Positions 33,558-44,789 of a stretch of 64,000 bases of DNA are shown piece by piece; the stretch's first letter is position 1; every line of letters begins with the position of its first letter. Source of the DNA: Anodontia alba (lineage: Eukaryota; Mollusca; Bivalvia; Lucinida; Lucinidae); the NCBI GenBank assembly GCA_964016985.1, contig OZ024827.1, forward strand, positions 78,629,835 to 78,693,834, read 5' to 3'. The position numbers and the translations under genes are program-made. The notes under the pieces are model-generated. The model was given only the letters and a program-made list of their open reading frames with translations, did no database searches and was not told where the DNA came from.

Positions 33558-36336
33558 AACAAGAGGGCCATGATGGCCCTGTAACGCTCACCTGAGCATC
33601 ATAGCACTTTGAGAACCTGATCTAGAACTGATCAAGTCAAACATTCTGATCAGAATTCAAAATGATTATACTAACAAGTAAGACAATGTAGCATGTCTAA
33701 TGGACTGTGAAATAAACGTCAAGGTCAAATATGGATGACTGCACTCAAGAGGCCATGCTAAGATGTATGCATGTACTAAGTATCAGTGGCTGTAGGAGCA
33801 ACAGTTACTGAGAAACGGACCTAAACACAAACACTTCACAAGTACTAAATACCACTCTGTAGGACCAATAATTGCTGAGAAACTGACCTAAACGGAAAAA
33901 CTTAAGGAAGTCACCGGATAGAAAAATATACATCACCTTGAAATCATCAAGACAAACATTTTGAGCATAATTCATGATGATCACTTCAAAACTGTGACTT
34001 CTAGAGCATCAACAAGATTTTCCTTTGATTTGGCCAGGTGACCTAGTTTCTGATATCAAGTGACCCAGTTTTAAACTAGACCTAGAAATCATGAATAGGA
34101 ACATTTTGAGCAATATTTATGATGATTTTTTAAAAAAAATGTGACCTCTGGAGTGTTAACAGTTTTCTGCTGATTTGGCCTGGTGACCTAGTTTTTGACC
34201 CCATGTGACCCAGTTTCAAACTTGACCTAGAAACCATCAAGACAAACATTTTGAGCAAGATTCATGATGATTTTTTCAAAAATGTGACCACTAGAGTGTT
34301 AACAAAATTTTCTGCTGATTTGGCCTGGTGACCTAGTTTTTAACCCCAAGTGACCCAGTTTCGAAGACAGACTTTTTGAGCAAGATACATGATGATTGCT
34401 TCAAAAATGTGACCGCTAGAGTGTTATCAAGGTTTTCTGCTGATTTGGCCAGGTGACCTAGTTTTTGACCCCAAGTGACCCAGTTTCAAACTTGACCTGG
34501 AAATCATCAAGACAAACATGTTGAGCAAGATTCATGATGATTGCTTAAAAACTGTGATTATTAGAGTGTCAACAAGAATTTCGGCTGATTTGGCCAGGTG
34601 ACCTAGATTTTGATCCCAGGTAATCCAGTTTCAAACCTGACCTAGAAATCATTAAGACAAACATTTTAAGCAAGATTCACGATGATTACTTAAAAAATGT
34701 GACCGCTAGAGTGATAACAAAGTTTTCTGCTGATTTGGCCTGGTGACCTAGTTTTTTACCCCAAGTGATCCAGTTTCAAACTTGCGGCTGCGGTTTGTGA
34801 TTGTGGCACTCCCTGGACTTGTCTCTTACCTTTTTTGCATACCACGCTTGTTGTGTTGGTGCCGTGTGGAGACCCTAGAATGTCTCCCCGTACATTCATT
34901 TAATGGTGTTATTATTTCAAGTGCCAGGGTTTGCACTTTACAATCACCTTTCGCATTCCTCTTCCTCATACTTTTAGTATTGCGATTACCTCGCTTGGGG
35001 AAGAGAGAGCTAATCTTAGTGCTTTTTGTACGTTTGTTCGGTTTGTGCTTGTTTAGATTTGTCGGTTTTCTTTTCCTCTTGGGGTCTGGGAAGGGCTGCG
35101 GTTTGTGATTGTGGCACTCCCTGGACTTTTCTCTTACCTTTTTTGACCTAGAATTCATCAAGACAAAACATTTTAAGCAAGATTTATGATGACTGCATCA
35201 AAAAGTTGACCATTAGAGTGTTAACAAGGTTTTAGCTTATTTGGCCAGGTGAGCGAGTTTTTTACCCCAAGTGACCCAGTTTCGAACTTGACCTAAAATC
35301 ATCAAGACAAACATTTCAAGATTCATGATGATTGCTAGAAAAATGTGACCGCTAGAGTGATTACAAGGTTTTTTGGCCAGGTGACCTAGTTTTTACCCCA
35401 GCTGACCCAGTTTCGAACTTGACCTAGAAATCATCGACAAACATTTTGAGCAAGATTCATGATGATTGCTTAAACAAGTTACCCAAATGCTTCCTAGCAA
35501 GTTTGGAGTCAATTGGCCTTTCGGTTCAGGAGAAAAAGAAAAAATTGATTTTTAAGATGGTTGCCATGGCGGCCATCTTGGATTTTCGATCGGAACGATT
35601 TTAGCTTTTTTTCATCTATAAGTCACCCCAATGCTTCCTACCAAGTTTGGAGTCAATTGGTTTTTGGGATTAGGAGTAGAAGCGAAAAATAGATTTTCAA
35701 GATGGCCTGCATGGCGGCCATCTTGGATTTCTGATCGCCACGATTTTAGCTATTTTTGATCTACAAGTCACCCCGATGCTTCCTAGCAAGTTTTGGTGTC
35801 AATTGGCCTTTCGGTTCAAGAGAAGAAGCGAAAAATAAATTTTCAAGATGGCGGCCATGGAGGCCATCTTGGATTTCCGATCGGCACGATTTTAGCTCTT
35901 TTTGATCTACAAGTCACCCCTATGCTTCCTAGCAAGTTTGGTGTCAACTGACCTTTCGGGTCAGGAGAAGAAGCGAAAAATAGATTTTCAAGATGGCGGC
36001 CATCTTGGAGTTCCGATCGGCACGATTTTAGCTATTTTTGATCTACAAGTCACCCCGATGCTTCCTAGCAAGTTTGGAGTCAACTGGCCTTTCGGTTAGG
36101 AGAAAAAGCGAAAATTAGATTTTCAAGATGGCTGCCATGGCTATCTTTTATCTACAAGTCACCCTTATGCTTCTTCCCAAGTATCGAGTCAATTGGCCCA
36201 GGGGTGTAGGAGGAGTAGGCTTTTAAAGCAATTGTTGACGCTGCACGACGGACGACGCACGGCGGACGACGGATGACGGACATTGATTGACCACAATAGC
36301 TCACCATGAGCACTTCGTCCTCCGGTGAGCTAAAAA
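33558..36336. repeat. Composite satellite element with two kinds of tandem unit
   Basis: Starts aagagggccatgatggccc followed by gctcacctgagc and ends ctccggtgagc. Part one (to about 35480) is a unit of about 110-120 nt with tgacctagtttttgacccc and catcaagacaaacattttgag. Part two (about 35480-36190) is a unit of about 150 nt with aagatggcggccatcttgg and aagtcaccccgatgcttcc. The terminal inverted ggtgagc/gctcacc suggests a mobile unit carrying its own satellites. A retroelement piece interrupts it at 34784-35144. Confidence 0.75.
34784..35144 (+). mobile_element. Retroelement 3' fragment inserted in satellite, rearranged
   Basis: Two tail segments are present. The first is ggctgcggtttgtgattgtg to cttacctttttt, ending near 34839. 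A linker of about 100 nt follows. The second runs from about 34960 to cttacctttttt at 35144. The flanks caaacttg and acctagaa join to restore the satellite unit exactly, so the insert is one event without a visible long target duplication. Confidence 0.62.
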
Positions 36337-36515
36337 GGCGGGGTGTTACATCATTTTAAGTACACAAGGTCAATAGGTCCAGCATTGCATCAGACCAGGT
36401 GTTACCACTTTACCATAAAAAATGAAAAAAATAGAAAAAAAGTAGAAAAAGATATACTAAATAAATAAAAGTATATTTTTTGTAAGAAAAAACAAACAGT
36501 CCCATACATTGGTTA

Positions 36516-36688
36516 AAACCATGTTATTGTCGGGTGTTATTGTCTCGGTTTTGGGAATACTGTAAATTATACCATAATTTGGTGACCTTTCACTGTCTGA
36601 CCCAAACTCGGCTCCGCTTCGTTTGGGGTCAGATAAACTATGGTACAATTTACAGTATACCCAAAACCTCGACAATAATCATGGTTTA
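36516..36688. repeat. Imperfect inverted repeat, about 170 bp
   Basis: Arms aaaccatgttattgtcgggt and tcgacaataatcatggttt, with inner arms tactgtaaattataccata / tatggtacaatttacagta and gtctgacccaaac / gtttggggtcag. Confidence 0.7.
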
Positions 36689-36937
36689 TCTATAACTTAG
36701 CGCTCCACAAGAGAATATGTGCTTGAAAGCCATTTTAGTAACACATATGCAAATTGAACATATTTTCTAGTAAATGTATGATAATATCATTCATGATATT
36801 CTGATAAGGAATGGTGATAAAACAAAAAAAACATTCGTCCATTTTTAAGTGGGCCGGGGCACACATTTCCTGCAATATTTCACGCGCACCAAGCGAAGAC
36901 CCAGATCGTCCTGTGCATCAGAGTCAGCGGTCCGCCT

Positions 36938-37210
36938 CATCACGAAAACATACCTATATAATTTTAACCCCCCGTAACCCACTTTTATAAAGTAAAACTG
37001 GAGTTTACAGGGGTATACATCATTTTTCTTATTTCTGCTCATAAACATATATTGTGGGTACTCGTTCGAACCACCTTGCCGAGGCGGTTCTAACGAGTAC
37101 CCAAAATCTATATTTTGAGCAGAAATATTGAAAAATATCAGAATTTTATTTGAAAATTTTCATTTTATGGTAAAATTTTCAATATATTTGAAGAAGTATG
37201 TTTTCGTAAT
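36938..37210 (+). mobile_element. MITE family A copy (plus orientation)
   Basis: The left end is catcacgaaaacatacctat and the palindrome is good (ggtactcgttcgaaccacc). The right end is agtatgttttcgtaat. Confidence 0.8.
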
Positions 37211-37601
37211 TTGAAGACGCTTCGGATCCCTTGCTACCTACAGCGTGCCCTGGGAATACTCTGATCAGACTGCGCGGATACATAGGTTGATCTGAGGCAT
37301 TCTTTGTTGTTCTCTAACCTGATATTTTCTTTCTGGTTCTATAATCTGTTATTTCTCTTCTTCATTCTCTGTGGTTCTCTTACCTAATATTTTCTTTCTG
37401 GTTCTATAACCTGTTATTTCTCTTCTTCATTCTCTGTGGTTCTCTAAGCTGATATTTTCTTTCTGGTTCTATAACCTGTTATTTCTCTTCTTCATTCTAT
37501 GTGGTTCTCTAATCTGATATTTTCTTTCTGGTTCTATAACCTGTTATTTCTCTTCGTCATTCTTTGTGGTTCTTTAACCTGATATTTTCTTTCTGGTTCT
37601 A

Positions 37602-38889
37602 CGAGGGCGAGTCAATAAAAAAAACAGCCTTACTTATTTCTGGGTGAGATCGATCTCTTCTTTTTCGATGTAATTGCCCTCTAGAATGATGCACTTGGAC
37701 CAACGGTGTTCCAGTGCTATCAGCCCAGAACTGAAGAAGCCAGAGTCCTTGTCTCTGATCCACTCCTCAACTGCCGCCACGACTTCTTCGTTGGACCGGA
37801 AATGACGTCCACGGATATCATTTTTTTCAAGTTTGGGAATAGGAAATATTCACTAGGAGCTAAGTCCGGAGAATAGGCGGGGTGCGGTATTAGCTCGTAC
37901 CCATTTTGCTCAACAGCATCCATTGAAATTTTGCAAGTGTGGACTCTCGCATTGTCCTGTTGGAGCAGAATCCCTTAGCAGAGTTTACCTCGGCGTTTTT
38001 CGCGGATTACAGTTCTCAGTTGGTCGAGCAAATTTGCATAATACGCAACTGTTATTGTACGTTTCTTTGCTAGAAAGTCCAACATAATAACGCCTTGTGC
38101 ATCCCAAAATACAGTTGCCATCACCTTGCCTGCAGAGGGTTGTGTTTTGAATTTCTTTGGCCTCGGAGACCCCGGCCCTACACTCTGGCGACTTTGAGCT
38201 TTATTCTCTGGCTCATAATAATGGACCCAGGTCTTATCTACAGTCACCAGTCGTGAAGGGAAATCATCTTCCTTTGACCTAAACCGCTTTAACAATGCGC
38301 TGTATACTGATGCTCTGGTTGCCATTTGCTCGTCGCTAAGAGATTTTGGGACCCAACGGGCTGTTAGATTGTGCATACCCAAGCGACCATGTAAAGTTGT
38401 TGAAACGCTACCATGTGAACTGTGTAATGCATTCGCTTTCTCTTCCACCTTAATTTGCCTGTCACAGTACACCAGATCCCGTACTTTGTTACACATTTCT
38501 TCGTCGGTGGCATCTGATGGGCGTCCAGACCTGGTTTCGTCTTCTAAAGACGTTCTGCTGCGTTTGAATTCCCCAACCCAGAATTTAACTTGTGCATACG
38601 ATGGTGCAGAAGACCCATAAAACATTGGTCAACTCGCAATGTATTTCCTGACCTGTTTCCCCTTTCAAATACAAGTACCGAATTACAGCACGGTACTCAA
38701 ATTTTGACGAAAAGCTTACTTTTGCATCGCTAGCCATGTTTGACATTCAATATCTTATGAGTGAATGACACAATAAGGGTGCAATTTTGCCCTCAGGCCT
38801 AAAACGTGAATTGAAACAAGGCATGAAAATCTTGGGTGTCTCGGTCAATTAGAAATGGGATAGGCTGGTTACTTATTGACTTGCCCTCG
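37602..38889 (-). mobile_element. mariner transposon, complete ends, inactive
   Basis: A 1288-bp element with inverted ends cgagggcgagtcaataa and ttattgacttgccctcg, and TA duplicated at 37600-37601 and 38890-38891. Removing it restores the satellite unit across ggttctataacc. Length, TA target and encoded protein all fit the mariner family of the Tc1/mariner superfamily. Confidence 0.95.
37634..38737 (-). pseudogene. mariner transposase pseudogene
   Basis: The frame would start at 38737 (MASDAKVSFSSKFEYRAVIR) and end at 37634-37636, about 367 codons against a usual 345-350. Recognisable parts are the N-terminal helix-turn-helix region with SGRPSDATDEE, the first catalytic aspartate in RLVTVDKTWVHYYEPE, the second in QQDNARVH and the YSPDLAPS motif. 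It has one frameshift near 38628 (extra T after ACCAATG), an in-frame TAA at 37975-37977 and one more frameshift near 37820. The third catalytic position, 34 residues after the second, is glutamate (PSEYFLF) instead of the aspartate of the D,D34D triad. It cannot make active enzyme. Confidence 0.92.
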
Positions 38890-39264
38890 TATAACCAGTT
38901 ATTTCTCTTTGTCATTCTTTGTGGTTCTCTAACCTGTAGTTCCTTTCTGGTTCTATAACCTATTATTTTTCTTTGTCATTCTTTGTGGTTCTCTAATTCT
39001 CTAACCTGTAGTTTCTTTCTGGTTCTATAATCTGTTATTTCTCTTTGTCATTCTTTGTTTGTTCTCTAACCAGAAGTTTCTTTCTGGTTCTATAACCTGT
39101 TATTTCTCTTCGTGGTTTGATAACCTGTTATTTCTCTTGTGGTTCAATAACTTGTAATTTATCGTTGTGGACTGATAACCGGTTATTTCTCTTTGTGGTT
39201 TAGTGATCTGTTATTTTGCCAAAAGTTAAAATTGAATCGTCGTGTATTGAAATTTTCATAATAG

Positions 39265-39404
39265 ATGTGGTACCTATGGTTCACTACCCCCACAATGCCG
39301 TCTTCAGACCCCAGCCGGTAAATGCTGCGCCGAACCGACCTGTGATTTCAGCAAACAGTTTGGACATTTCTCAGGAGCTGGGTCAACCAGTGGTTCAGGT
39401 TCAG
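39265..39404 (+). CDS. Exon: VWC domain 2, second half
   Basis: The acceptor is ttcataatag and the donor gtacgt; 140 nt, phase 2-1, identical in length to the corresponding exon of VWC 1. The correct frame reads CGTYGSLPPQCRLQTPAGKC, then CAEPTCDFSKQFGHFSGAG and an SGSG spacer. The longest open frame through here (39216-39494) is in the wrong frame. The usual CP is CG, so a conserved proline is lost. The polypyrimidine tract is poor and lies close behind the satellite. Confidence 0.85.
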
Positions 39405-39551
39405 GTACGTGTAATATTTGACTTACGTCTTAACCCATTTATGCCGAATGGACTCTTCTCCGTAACTCTTTGGACCTGTCAATTCCCAATTTAAGGGGTG
39501 TCAGGTTATTGTTTAGGATTATTATTTGTTAGAGAAATTCCTGTAGTTAAT

Positions 39552-39620
39552 GCAAACACTGTAGACCCTGATCAGGCGCCGCGATCTGCGGTGTCTGATC
39601 TGGTTCTACACTGTTTGCAA
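39552..39620. repeat. Hairpin repeat family H core within a fuller element
   Basis: Arms gcaaacactgtagaccctgatc and gatctggttctacactgtttgc, with inner arms aggcgccgc / gcggtgtct. The outer ttaacccatttatgccg at 39431 and cctaaatgggttaa near 39657 may be the inverted ends of the whole unit. Confidence 0.65.
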
Positions 39621-40283
39621 AGGTCCCATTTATGGGACGCTAGGCCTAAATGGGTTAAGCTGGTAGCAATACAAATAATTTTGCTGGAGGCAAATGGATT
39701 TTCAAAAACAAAAGAAGAAAACACATTTTTAGTCGAAAAAAAAAAGTGACGGATCCCTAAGCAATTTGTTTATAGGTCGGCTGGGATAGTTGTAGCAAAA
39801 TTTAAGCGATAATTCGTCTTTTATATTTAAAGCTTTTTTACACATTACTCATAAGAAACGAAGTTGAAGGGGACGTGATACACTTAGTAGATTTCCTGCC
39901 ATTTTTAAAAGGGAGGTAACTTTTGTGACTTCAAATTTATGTTCTGAAAAGGAGTATATACTGCAAGGAAATACTTTGTTCCCCTTGGGAGCAAATCTTT
40001 CCTTTAAGGCTAAGACCCATTCTTAGAAGGCTTCCAAAACAATTCTAACACAGTAACCTCCCCTGAGAGAGTATCCATTCCCCTTGAGTTTCTTCTGACC
40101 AATTAAGATTGCACTTTCTTCAGTGAATTATGATAGATAATTGATAAAACATATCCATTCAAGAATGTTGTACGTTGCTGTCTATTGAACACACAAACAT
40201 AATGATAAAGGTCTAGTGCAATGGAAACTAAACAAAGAACAATGAATTTTAATTGTTCGGCAGGTCAAAAACACAATGGTGAA

Positions 40284-40350
40284 AGAGTAACGTCATGGCG
40301 CTGCCTCTATGTGCCTCGGTTGCCTGGAAGCGTTAAAAATCTGAAAACTG
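40284..40350 (-). mobile_element. SINE 2 fragment, 3' part
   Basis: Matches the SINE at 23583-23894 over cgctgcctctatgtgcctcgg and gcgttaaaaatc. The tRNA-like head is absent. Confidence 0.5.
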
Positions 40351-40399
40351 AACTGAATTAACGTCATTTCTTTAATCATTAAACACCATGTAAAATTTG

Positions 40400-40605
40400 T
40401 AGCAGACGTCATTCTAGTTTTATTTTTCATAGAAAATAAAACTTGCTTAGTAGACGATTCACATGAAATGTCAACACTAATTTCCTTCTTGCTTTTACGT
40501 GTGAATCGTCTGCTCGGCAGACAATTCACATGAAATGTCAAAAATTATCTTTAAGAAGTATTAGAAAAAAAATACAAAATGTTGTCTGCTGCAGTTGCAG
40601 ACGAT
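40400..40605. repeat. Foldback family F copy
   Basis: Contains gtagcagacgtcattctag and tgttgtctgctgcagttgc at the ends, and cgattcacatgaaatgtca repeated and inverted in the middle. Confidence 0.5.
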
Positions 40606-40694
40606 AAAAGCTTGGCAAAGAGTGATGGACGCAAAATAGATAGATCTACTGTTTTATTTCTTACACTTAAAATGGATGTCAATAGATATTTTAT

Positions 40695-40956
40695 CATCAC
40701 GAAAACATGCCTATATAATTTTGACCCCCTTAGACCCAACTTTTATATAGTAAAACCTGGGTTTACAGGGGTATACAATATTTTTATTATTTCTGCTCAA
40801 TTCATAGATTGTGGGTACTGGTTAGGTTCTAACGAGTACCTACAATCTATGTTTTGAGCAGAAACATGAAAAATATCAGAATTTGTTTTATCTGAAAATT
40901 TTCATTTTTTGGTGGTAAAATTTTCAGTATATTTGAATAGGCGTGTTTTCGTAATG
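40695..40956 (+). mobile_element. MITE family A copy (plus orientation)
   Basis: Ends catcacgaaaacatgcctat and gcgtgttttcgtaatg. The tip of the central palindrome (gccgcctcg) is deleted, leaving ggtactggttaggttctaac. Confidence 0.82.
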
Positions 40957-41101
40957 TCAACAGGACTATCCTTACGAATGATTTAATCAGTTTACAAATG
41001 CTCTAAGCTTGCTTTAAGAGAAACACAACTCATTTCAGCCGTCACGTCAAAAAACGTCAAGTAAAAACTTATGAGAAGGCCAAAGATTTGTTGCTAACAT
41101 A

Positions 41102-41320
41102 CATTACGAAAACATGCCTATTCAAACATACTGAAAATTTTATCACCAAAAAATGAATATTTTCAGATAAAAAAATCTGATATTTTTTCTTATTTCTGCT
41201 CAAAACATAGATTGTGGGTACTCATTAGAACCGCCTCTGTATACCCCTGTAAACCCCAGTTTTACTATATAAAAGTGGGGTTTAAGGGGGTCAAAATAAT
41301 ATAGGCATGTTTTCGTGATG
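41102..41320 (-). mobile_element. MITE family A copy, internally deleted
   Basis: Ends cattacgaaaacatgcctattc and gcatgttttcgtgatg. The right palindrome arm is lost after gaaccgcctc, joining directly to tgtatacccctg. Confidence 0.82.
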
Positions 41321-41499
41321 GGTGCTTGGTTAATATAGGTGGATTTCCACTTCTTTGCCTTTAATGGGATCTGAAACAGTGGCCTTTATAGACAGGTTGT
41401 TGCTTAATACAGGTGACCTTTAGGACAGGCTTGACGGTATGTTTGGAAATATACAACCAGTTAAGATGAACGTCAGCCTGCGCATTCACGCAGTCGGAT

Positions 41500-41645
41500 C
41501 AGAATCTTCACTGGGCACATTTTGCATAGCCACGGATGCAAAGTTTCTTCATGCGGACAACGAAGACTCTAATCAGACAGCGCGGATGCGCAGGCTGATT
41601 TGAGTCTTCGTTAGGCGCGCATCAGAAGGTACGTTGTCTTCCGTT
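41500..41645. repeat. Foldback family E copy
   Basis: Contains caacgaagactctaatcagac / tgatttgagtcttcgtt arms around gcgcggatgcgcaggc. Related copies lie near 11740-11850, 31630-31880, 45545-45755, 48960-49125, 51640-51790 and 53600-53750. Confidence 0.55.
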
Positions 41646-41672
41646 GCGGCTAATTTTTATTATTTTGCACAG

Positions 41673-41810
41673 GTGTAACGGGCCTAACAACTCCCCAACC
41701 ATGTGTTGACGTCATTCTTAACTGTAACCGCTACTGGAACGACACGTGTACTAACGCTAATTACTCGGAATGGGCGCATACAAATTGCAGGAAATATTGT
41801 GGATTCTGTC
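41673..41810 (+). CDS. Exon: ShKT domain 3
   Basis: The acceptor is tttgcacag and the donor gtaagt; 46 codons, phase 1-1. After GVTGLTTPQP comes CVDVILNCNRYWNDTC, then TNANYSEWAHTNCRKYCGFC with all six cysteines. It lies between VWC 2 and VWC 3, so the ShKT and VWC modules are interleaved, not in separate blocks. Its likeness to ShKT 2 suggests that an ShKT plus VWC unit was duplicated together. Confidence 0.93.
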
Positions 41811-42123
41811 GTAAGTACTACTTTAAATCATGGACTGCTAAACTTTACAGGGCACGGTGTTGGTTCGATACGAATACTACCGTACAAGTGTAAGCTTTTG
41901 AAATAAAGCTTGGCATATTTTAGCCCTTTTTTCAATGTAGTGATTTTTTTACTTAAAGCTGTCAAGCACCAGCCCCACCCATCAAATCCTCAGTCCTGTC
42001 TCTGCTAGAAGGATGGGAGACTCAATGTTGCCATTCAAGAATTTTAGAAAATTATATAGTCCATATTGTCTAATCAAGAATCATTCTTTCTATGTCAATT
42101 GGTGCTAAATAGAAAATAAATAG

Positions 42124-42252
42124 AAAATGAAACAGTAAATGAAGCTTTCATTTCTTAACTATCAAACGAACAATCAATCAAACAAATGAAACAGTAAATG
42201 AAGTTTTCATTTCTTAACTAACAAACGAACAATCAATCAAACAAACAAACAT
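42124..42252. repeat. Tandem duplication of about 60 bp
   Basis: The segment gaaacagtaaatgaag, ttttcatttcttaacta and acgaacaatcaatcaaac occurs twice in a row with few differences, then decays into aaac repeats. Confidence 0.8.
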
Positions 42253-42513
42253 ATAAACTTGCTAAACTAACACAATAACTACGATTTAATTGGTTTAATG
42301 AAAACTCTTAACATCCATACTTCATGCTTTAAAGTATTCTAGATTGTGGTATAAATAAAAAAAATATTAACTGTAATACCTATATTAGACATATTCTACT
42401 TAATGTTTGCAAAGGACCGTAACTGTATACTGAAAGTCAGTATCTTTGTATTTACTTTTCTGGAACGTTTTTGTATGCTTTCAAAATCTGCATTCTGTGG
42501 CGTATGATCATGT

Positions 42514-42660
42514 CAGACGAGACGGTTCTAACGAGTACCCACCATCTACGTTTTTGAGCAGAATTAAGAAAAACAATATGTACCCCTGTGAACCCCAGTT
42601 TTACTATATAAAAATGGGGTTTAAGGGGGGTCAAACTTCTATAGGCATATTTTCGTGATG
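42514..42660 (-). mobile_element. MITE family A, 3' half only
   Basis: Starts inside the central palindrome (gagacggttctaacgag) and ends ggcatattttcgtgatg. The left half is missing. Confidence 0.75.
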
Positions 42661-42799
42661 CCTTGCGTGAAGGTTCCGATCGATCTGTTTTAATGCACTT
42701 TATTTTTAAGTAAGAAGCTTGTCTATTCGGTCTATTTACCTTGAGTAAACTATATATGAAAGTCAAAACGACAGCTAAACTTGTTTTCCTATTTTTCAG

Positions 42800-42826
42800 A
42801 TGAACAACCCACTCCTGGCCCCAATG
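42800..42826 (+). CDS. Exon: nine-residue linker micro-exon
   Basis: A 27-nt exon between tatttttcag and gtatgt, symmetric phase 1-1, encodes HEQPTPGPN plus a split codon. It joins ShKT 3 to VWC 3 in frame. Composition (Pro, Gly, Thr) matches other spacers of the gene. The splice signals are strong for so small an exon, but transcript support is needed; skipping it would keep the frame. Confidence 0.62.
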
Positions 42827-43074
42827 GTATGTATAGTATATTACCCTTTTGAGTTGTGTTTCAGCTACTGTCTAATTACCGGAAAAGAGTACAGAAATAG
42901 CCTCATGACCAAATGAGTGTATTGGTCTTGAAAGGACGGGGCCGATTTGTTGGAATTTTCACTTTTTTTACAAGTGATACAGCTTTAGTGGCTTCCTGTT
43001 TGCATTCTTGTTTGCGAAGAACCTTCTAAAAAGAAGTCTTCTATAAGCAAATTCTCGCCTTTTAAGTGTAAATT

Positions 43075-43351
43075 CATTACGAAAACACGCCTACTCAAAT
43101 ATATAGAAAATTTCACCTCCAAAAATTGAAAATTTTCAAATAAAAAGCTCTGATATTTTTCATATTTCTTCTCAAAACATAGATTGTTGGTACGCGTTAG
43201 AACCGCCTCGACGAGGCGGTTCTAACGGGTATCCACAATCTATGTCTGAGCAAAAATAAGAAAAATAATGTATACCCCTGTAAACCCCAGTTTTACTATA
43301 TATAAGTGGGGTTTAAGGGGGTCAAAATTATATAGGCATGTTTTAGTGATG
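43075..43351 (-). mobile_element. MITE family A copy (minus orientation)
   Basis: Ends cattacgaaaacacgcctactc and gcatgttttagtgatg, with a near-perfect central palindrome around gaaccgcctcgacgaggcgg. Confidence 0.84.
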
Positions 43352-43573
43352 CCTTTTCAAAAGGGAAGCAAAATAATTTTTTAAGAAAGCATATCCATTC
43401 TACTTAATATATTGGACTACAAGGTGTGTGCCTGTTTAATCTATTATAACTAATCCACCATATAGTTTTTATTTTGCTCTCAGTCGTAATTATATGTATG
43501 TTGTACAATCATAGCATTGGGTAGGAATTGTCAACAGACTAAATATCTCTTCTTGTAAAACATAACCATCTGA

Positions 43574-43681
43574 CCCAGCAGGCACATAACATCAAAATCA
43601 CACCGTATCAACGTCGATGCGACGTCATCACGTCGCATCGACGTTTATACGACGTCCTTTTAACGTTGTGTGCCCACTGGG
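43574..43681. mobile_element. Hairpin element G, copy 3 (108 bp)
   Basis: Ends cccagcaggcacataac and gttgtgtgcccactggg. The core is a perfect palindrome aacgtcgatgcgacgt / acgtcgcatcgacgtt. The termini and size agree with the copies at 31916 and 51400, while the arm sequence is unrelated. Confidence 0.65.
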
Positions 43682-43945
43682 GACATGTTCGTCTAATAAA
43701 CTCTCATGGCGAAATATCAATCGGACTTATTATTTGCAGCTTTATAGGTCTTTTCCGAATTTAATGGTGTGATGATATTTTGAAAACCATTTTGTTAATT
43801 GTCCTTGGAGAACAATTAATACTTGATATTTTATTACCGTTATTTTCTCCAAGAAATATGGCTGCACATCCTCTAAGAATCCACGTCCATCTCCTTGTGT
43901 ATTTAACCCGTTTAAGCCTAGCGTCCCAAAAAGGGACATTTAAAA

Positions 43946-44010
43946 AAACAATATAGATCCAGATCAGACGGCGCAAACGCGGCGTCTGATCAGGTCTGCA
44001 CTGCTTGCGT
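43946..44010. repeat. Hairpin repeat family H core
   Basis: Arms acaatatagatccagatcag / ctgatcaggtctgcactgctt with inner acggcgca / gcggcgt. The outer ttaacccgtttaagcctagc at 43904 is the left end of a fuller element reaching about 44118. Confidence 0.6.
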
Positions 44011-44184
44011 TAAATACTGGAATTTTTAAACAAAACGGTAATAATGCAAACTAACCTGACATCGCTTATATTTGAAATGGATCTATCCAACGAACAGGCC
44101 ACTGGGCATAAATGGGTAAAAATATTTTGTTTAACTTTTTTAAATTCTCCGTTTTGAAAGTTTTATTGTGTCATATTTTACCAG

Positions 44185-44299
44185 ATCGCTGTGTTTATAA
44201 AGGAATAGCCTACACACAGGGTCAGAAGTGGGATGATGGGTGCGATCTGGAATGTACATGTGAAAATTCAATATACGGCTTCTACAGATGCAACAAGAA
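44185..44299 (+). CDS. Exon: VWC domain 3, first half
   Basis: The acceptor is attttaccag and the donor gtaagt; 115 nt, phase 1 in, phase 2 out. It encodes DRCVYKGIAYTQGQKWDDGC, then DLECTCENSIYGFYRCNK. It is very close to VWC 1 (YTQGQ-WDDGC). Its partner lies at 47405. Confidence 0.93.
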
Positions 44300-44448
44300 G
44301 TAAGTGATAATAGATATTCTTTATGCTACCAGTAGCTTTATGTTTGTATGCAAACGTATGTGTAAACTGTGACGATTTGCAATTACCGTATTCAGTCTAA
44401 TTACCGCACATACCCCTATAAGCTCACAGTCGCGTAATTATTTAGTCT

Positions 44449-44727
44449 TATCACGAAAATATGCCTATATAATTTTGACCCCCTTAAACGACACTTTTAT
44501 TTAGTAAAACTGCGGTTTACGGAAGTATACATTATTTTTCTTATTTCTGCTCAAAAACACAGATTGTGGGTACTCGTTAGAACCGCCTCGTTGAGGAGGT
44601 TCTAGCGAGTACCCACAATCTATATTTTGAGCAGAAATATGAAAAAAATATCAGAATTATTTGTCTGAAAATTTTCTTTTTTGGTGGGTAAAATTTACTG
44701 TTTATTTGAATAAGCCTGTATGTAATG
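44449..44727 (+). mobile_element. MITE family A copy (plus orientation)
   Basis: The left end tatcacgaaaatatgcctat and right end gcctgtatgtaatg are diverged, and the palindrome is present with mismatches. Confidence 0.78.
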
Positions 44728-44789
44728 TCAGATTACAGCCCTTTTGCTTTTGTTTACTTCTTTCTAAAAGCATTTGTTGTAAGTACTCA

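Larger units (their letters stand above)
37295..39220. repeat. Satellite of about 65 bp, split by a mariner
   Basis: The unit contains tttctttctggttctataac, then ctgttatttctcttcttcat and tctgtggttctctaac. About five units precede the mariner at 37602 and about four full plus several short units follow it. The last short units end about 45 nt before the exon at 39265. Confidence 0.85.

Noticed and set aside
39216..39494. 92-residue open frame on the plus strand
   Set aside because: It overlaps the VWC 2 second-half exon in the wrong frame. The frame with CC and the correct phase is the real one.
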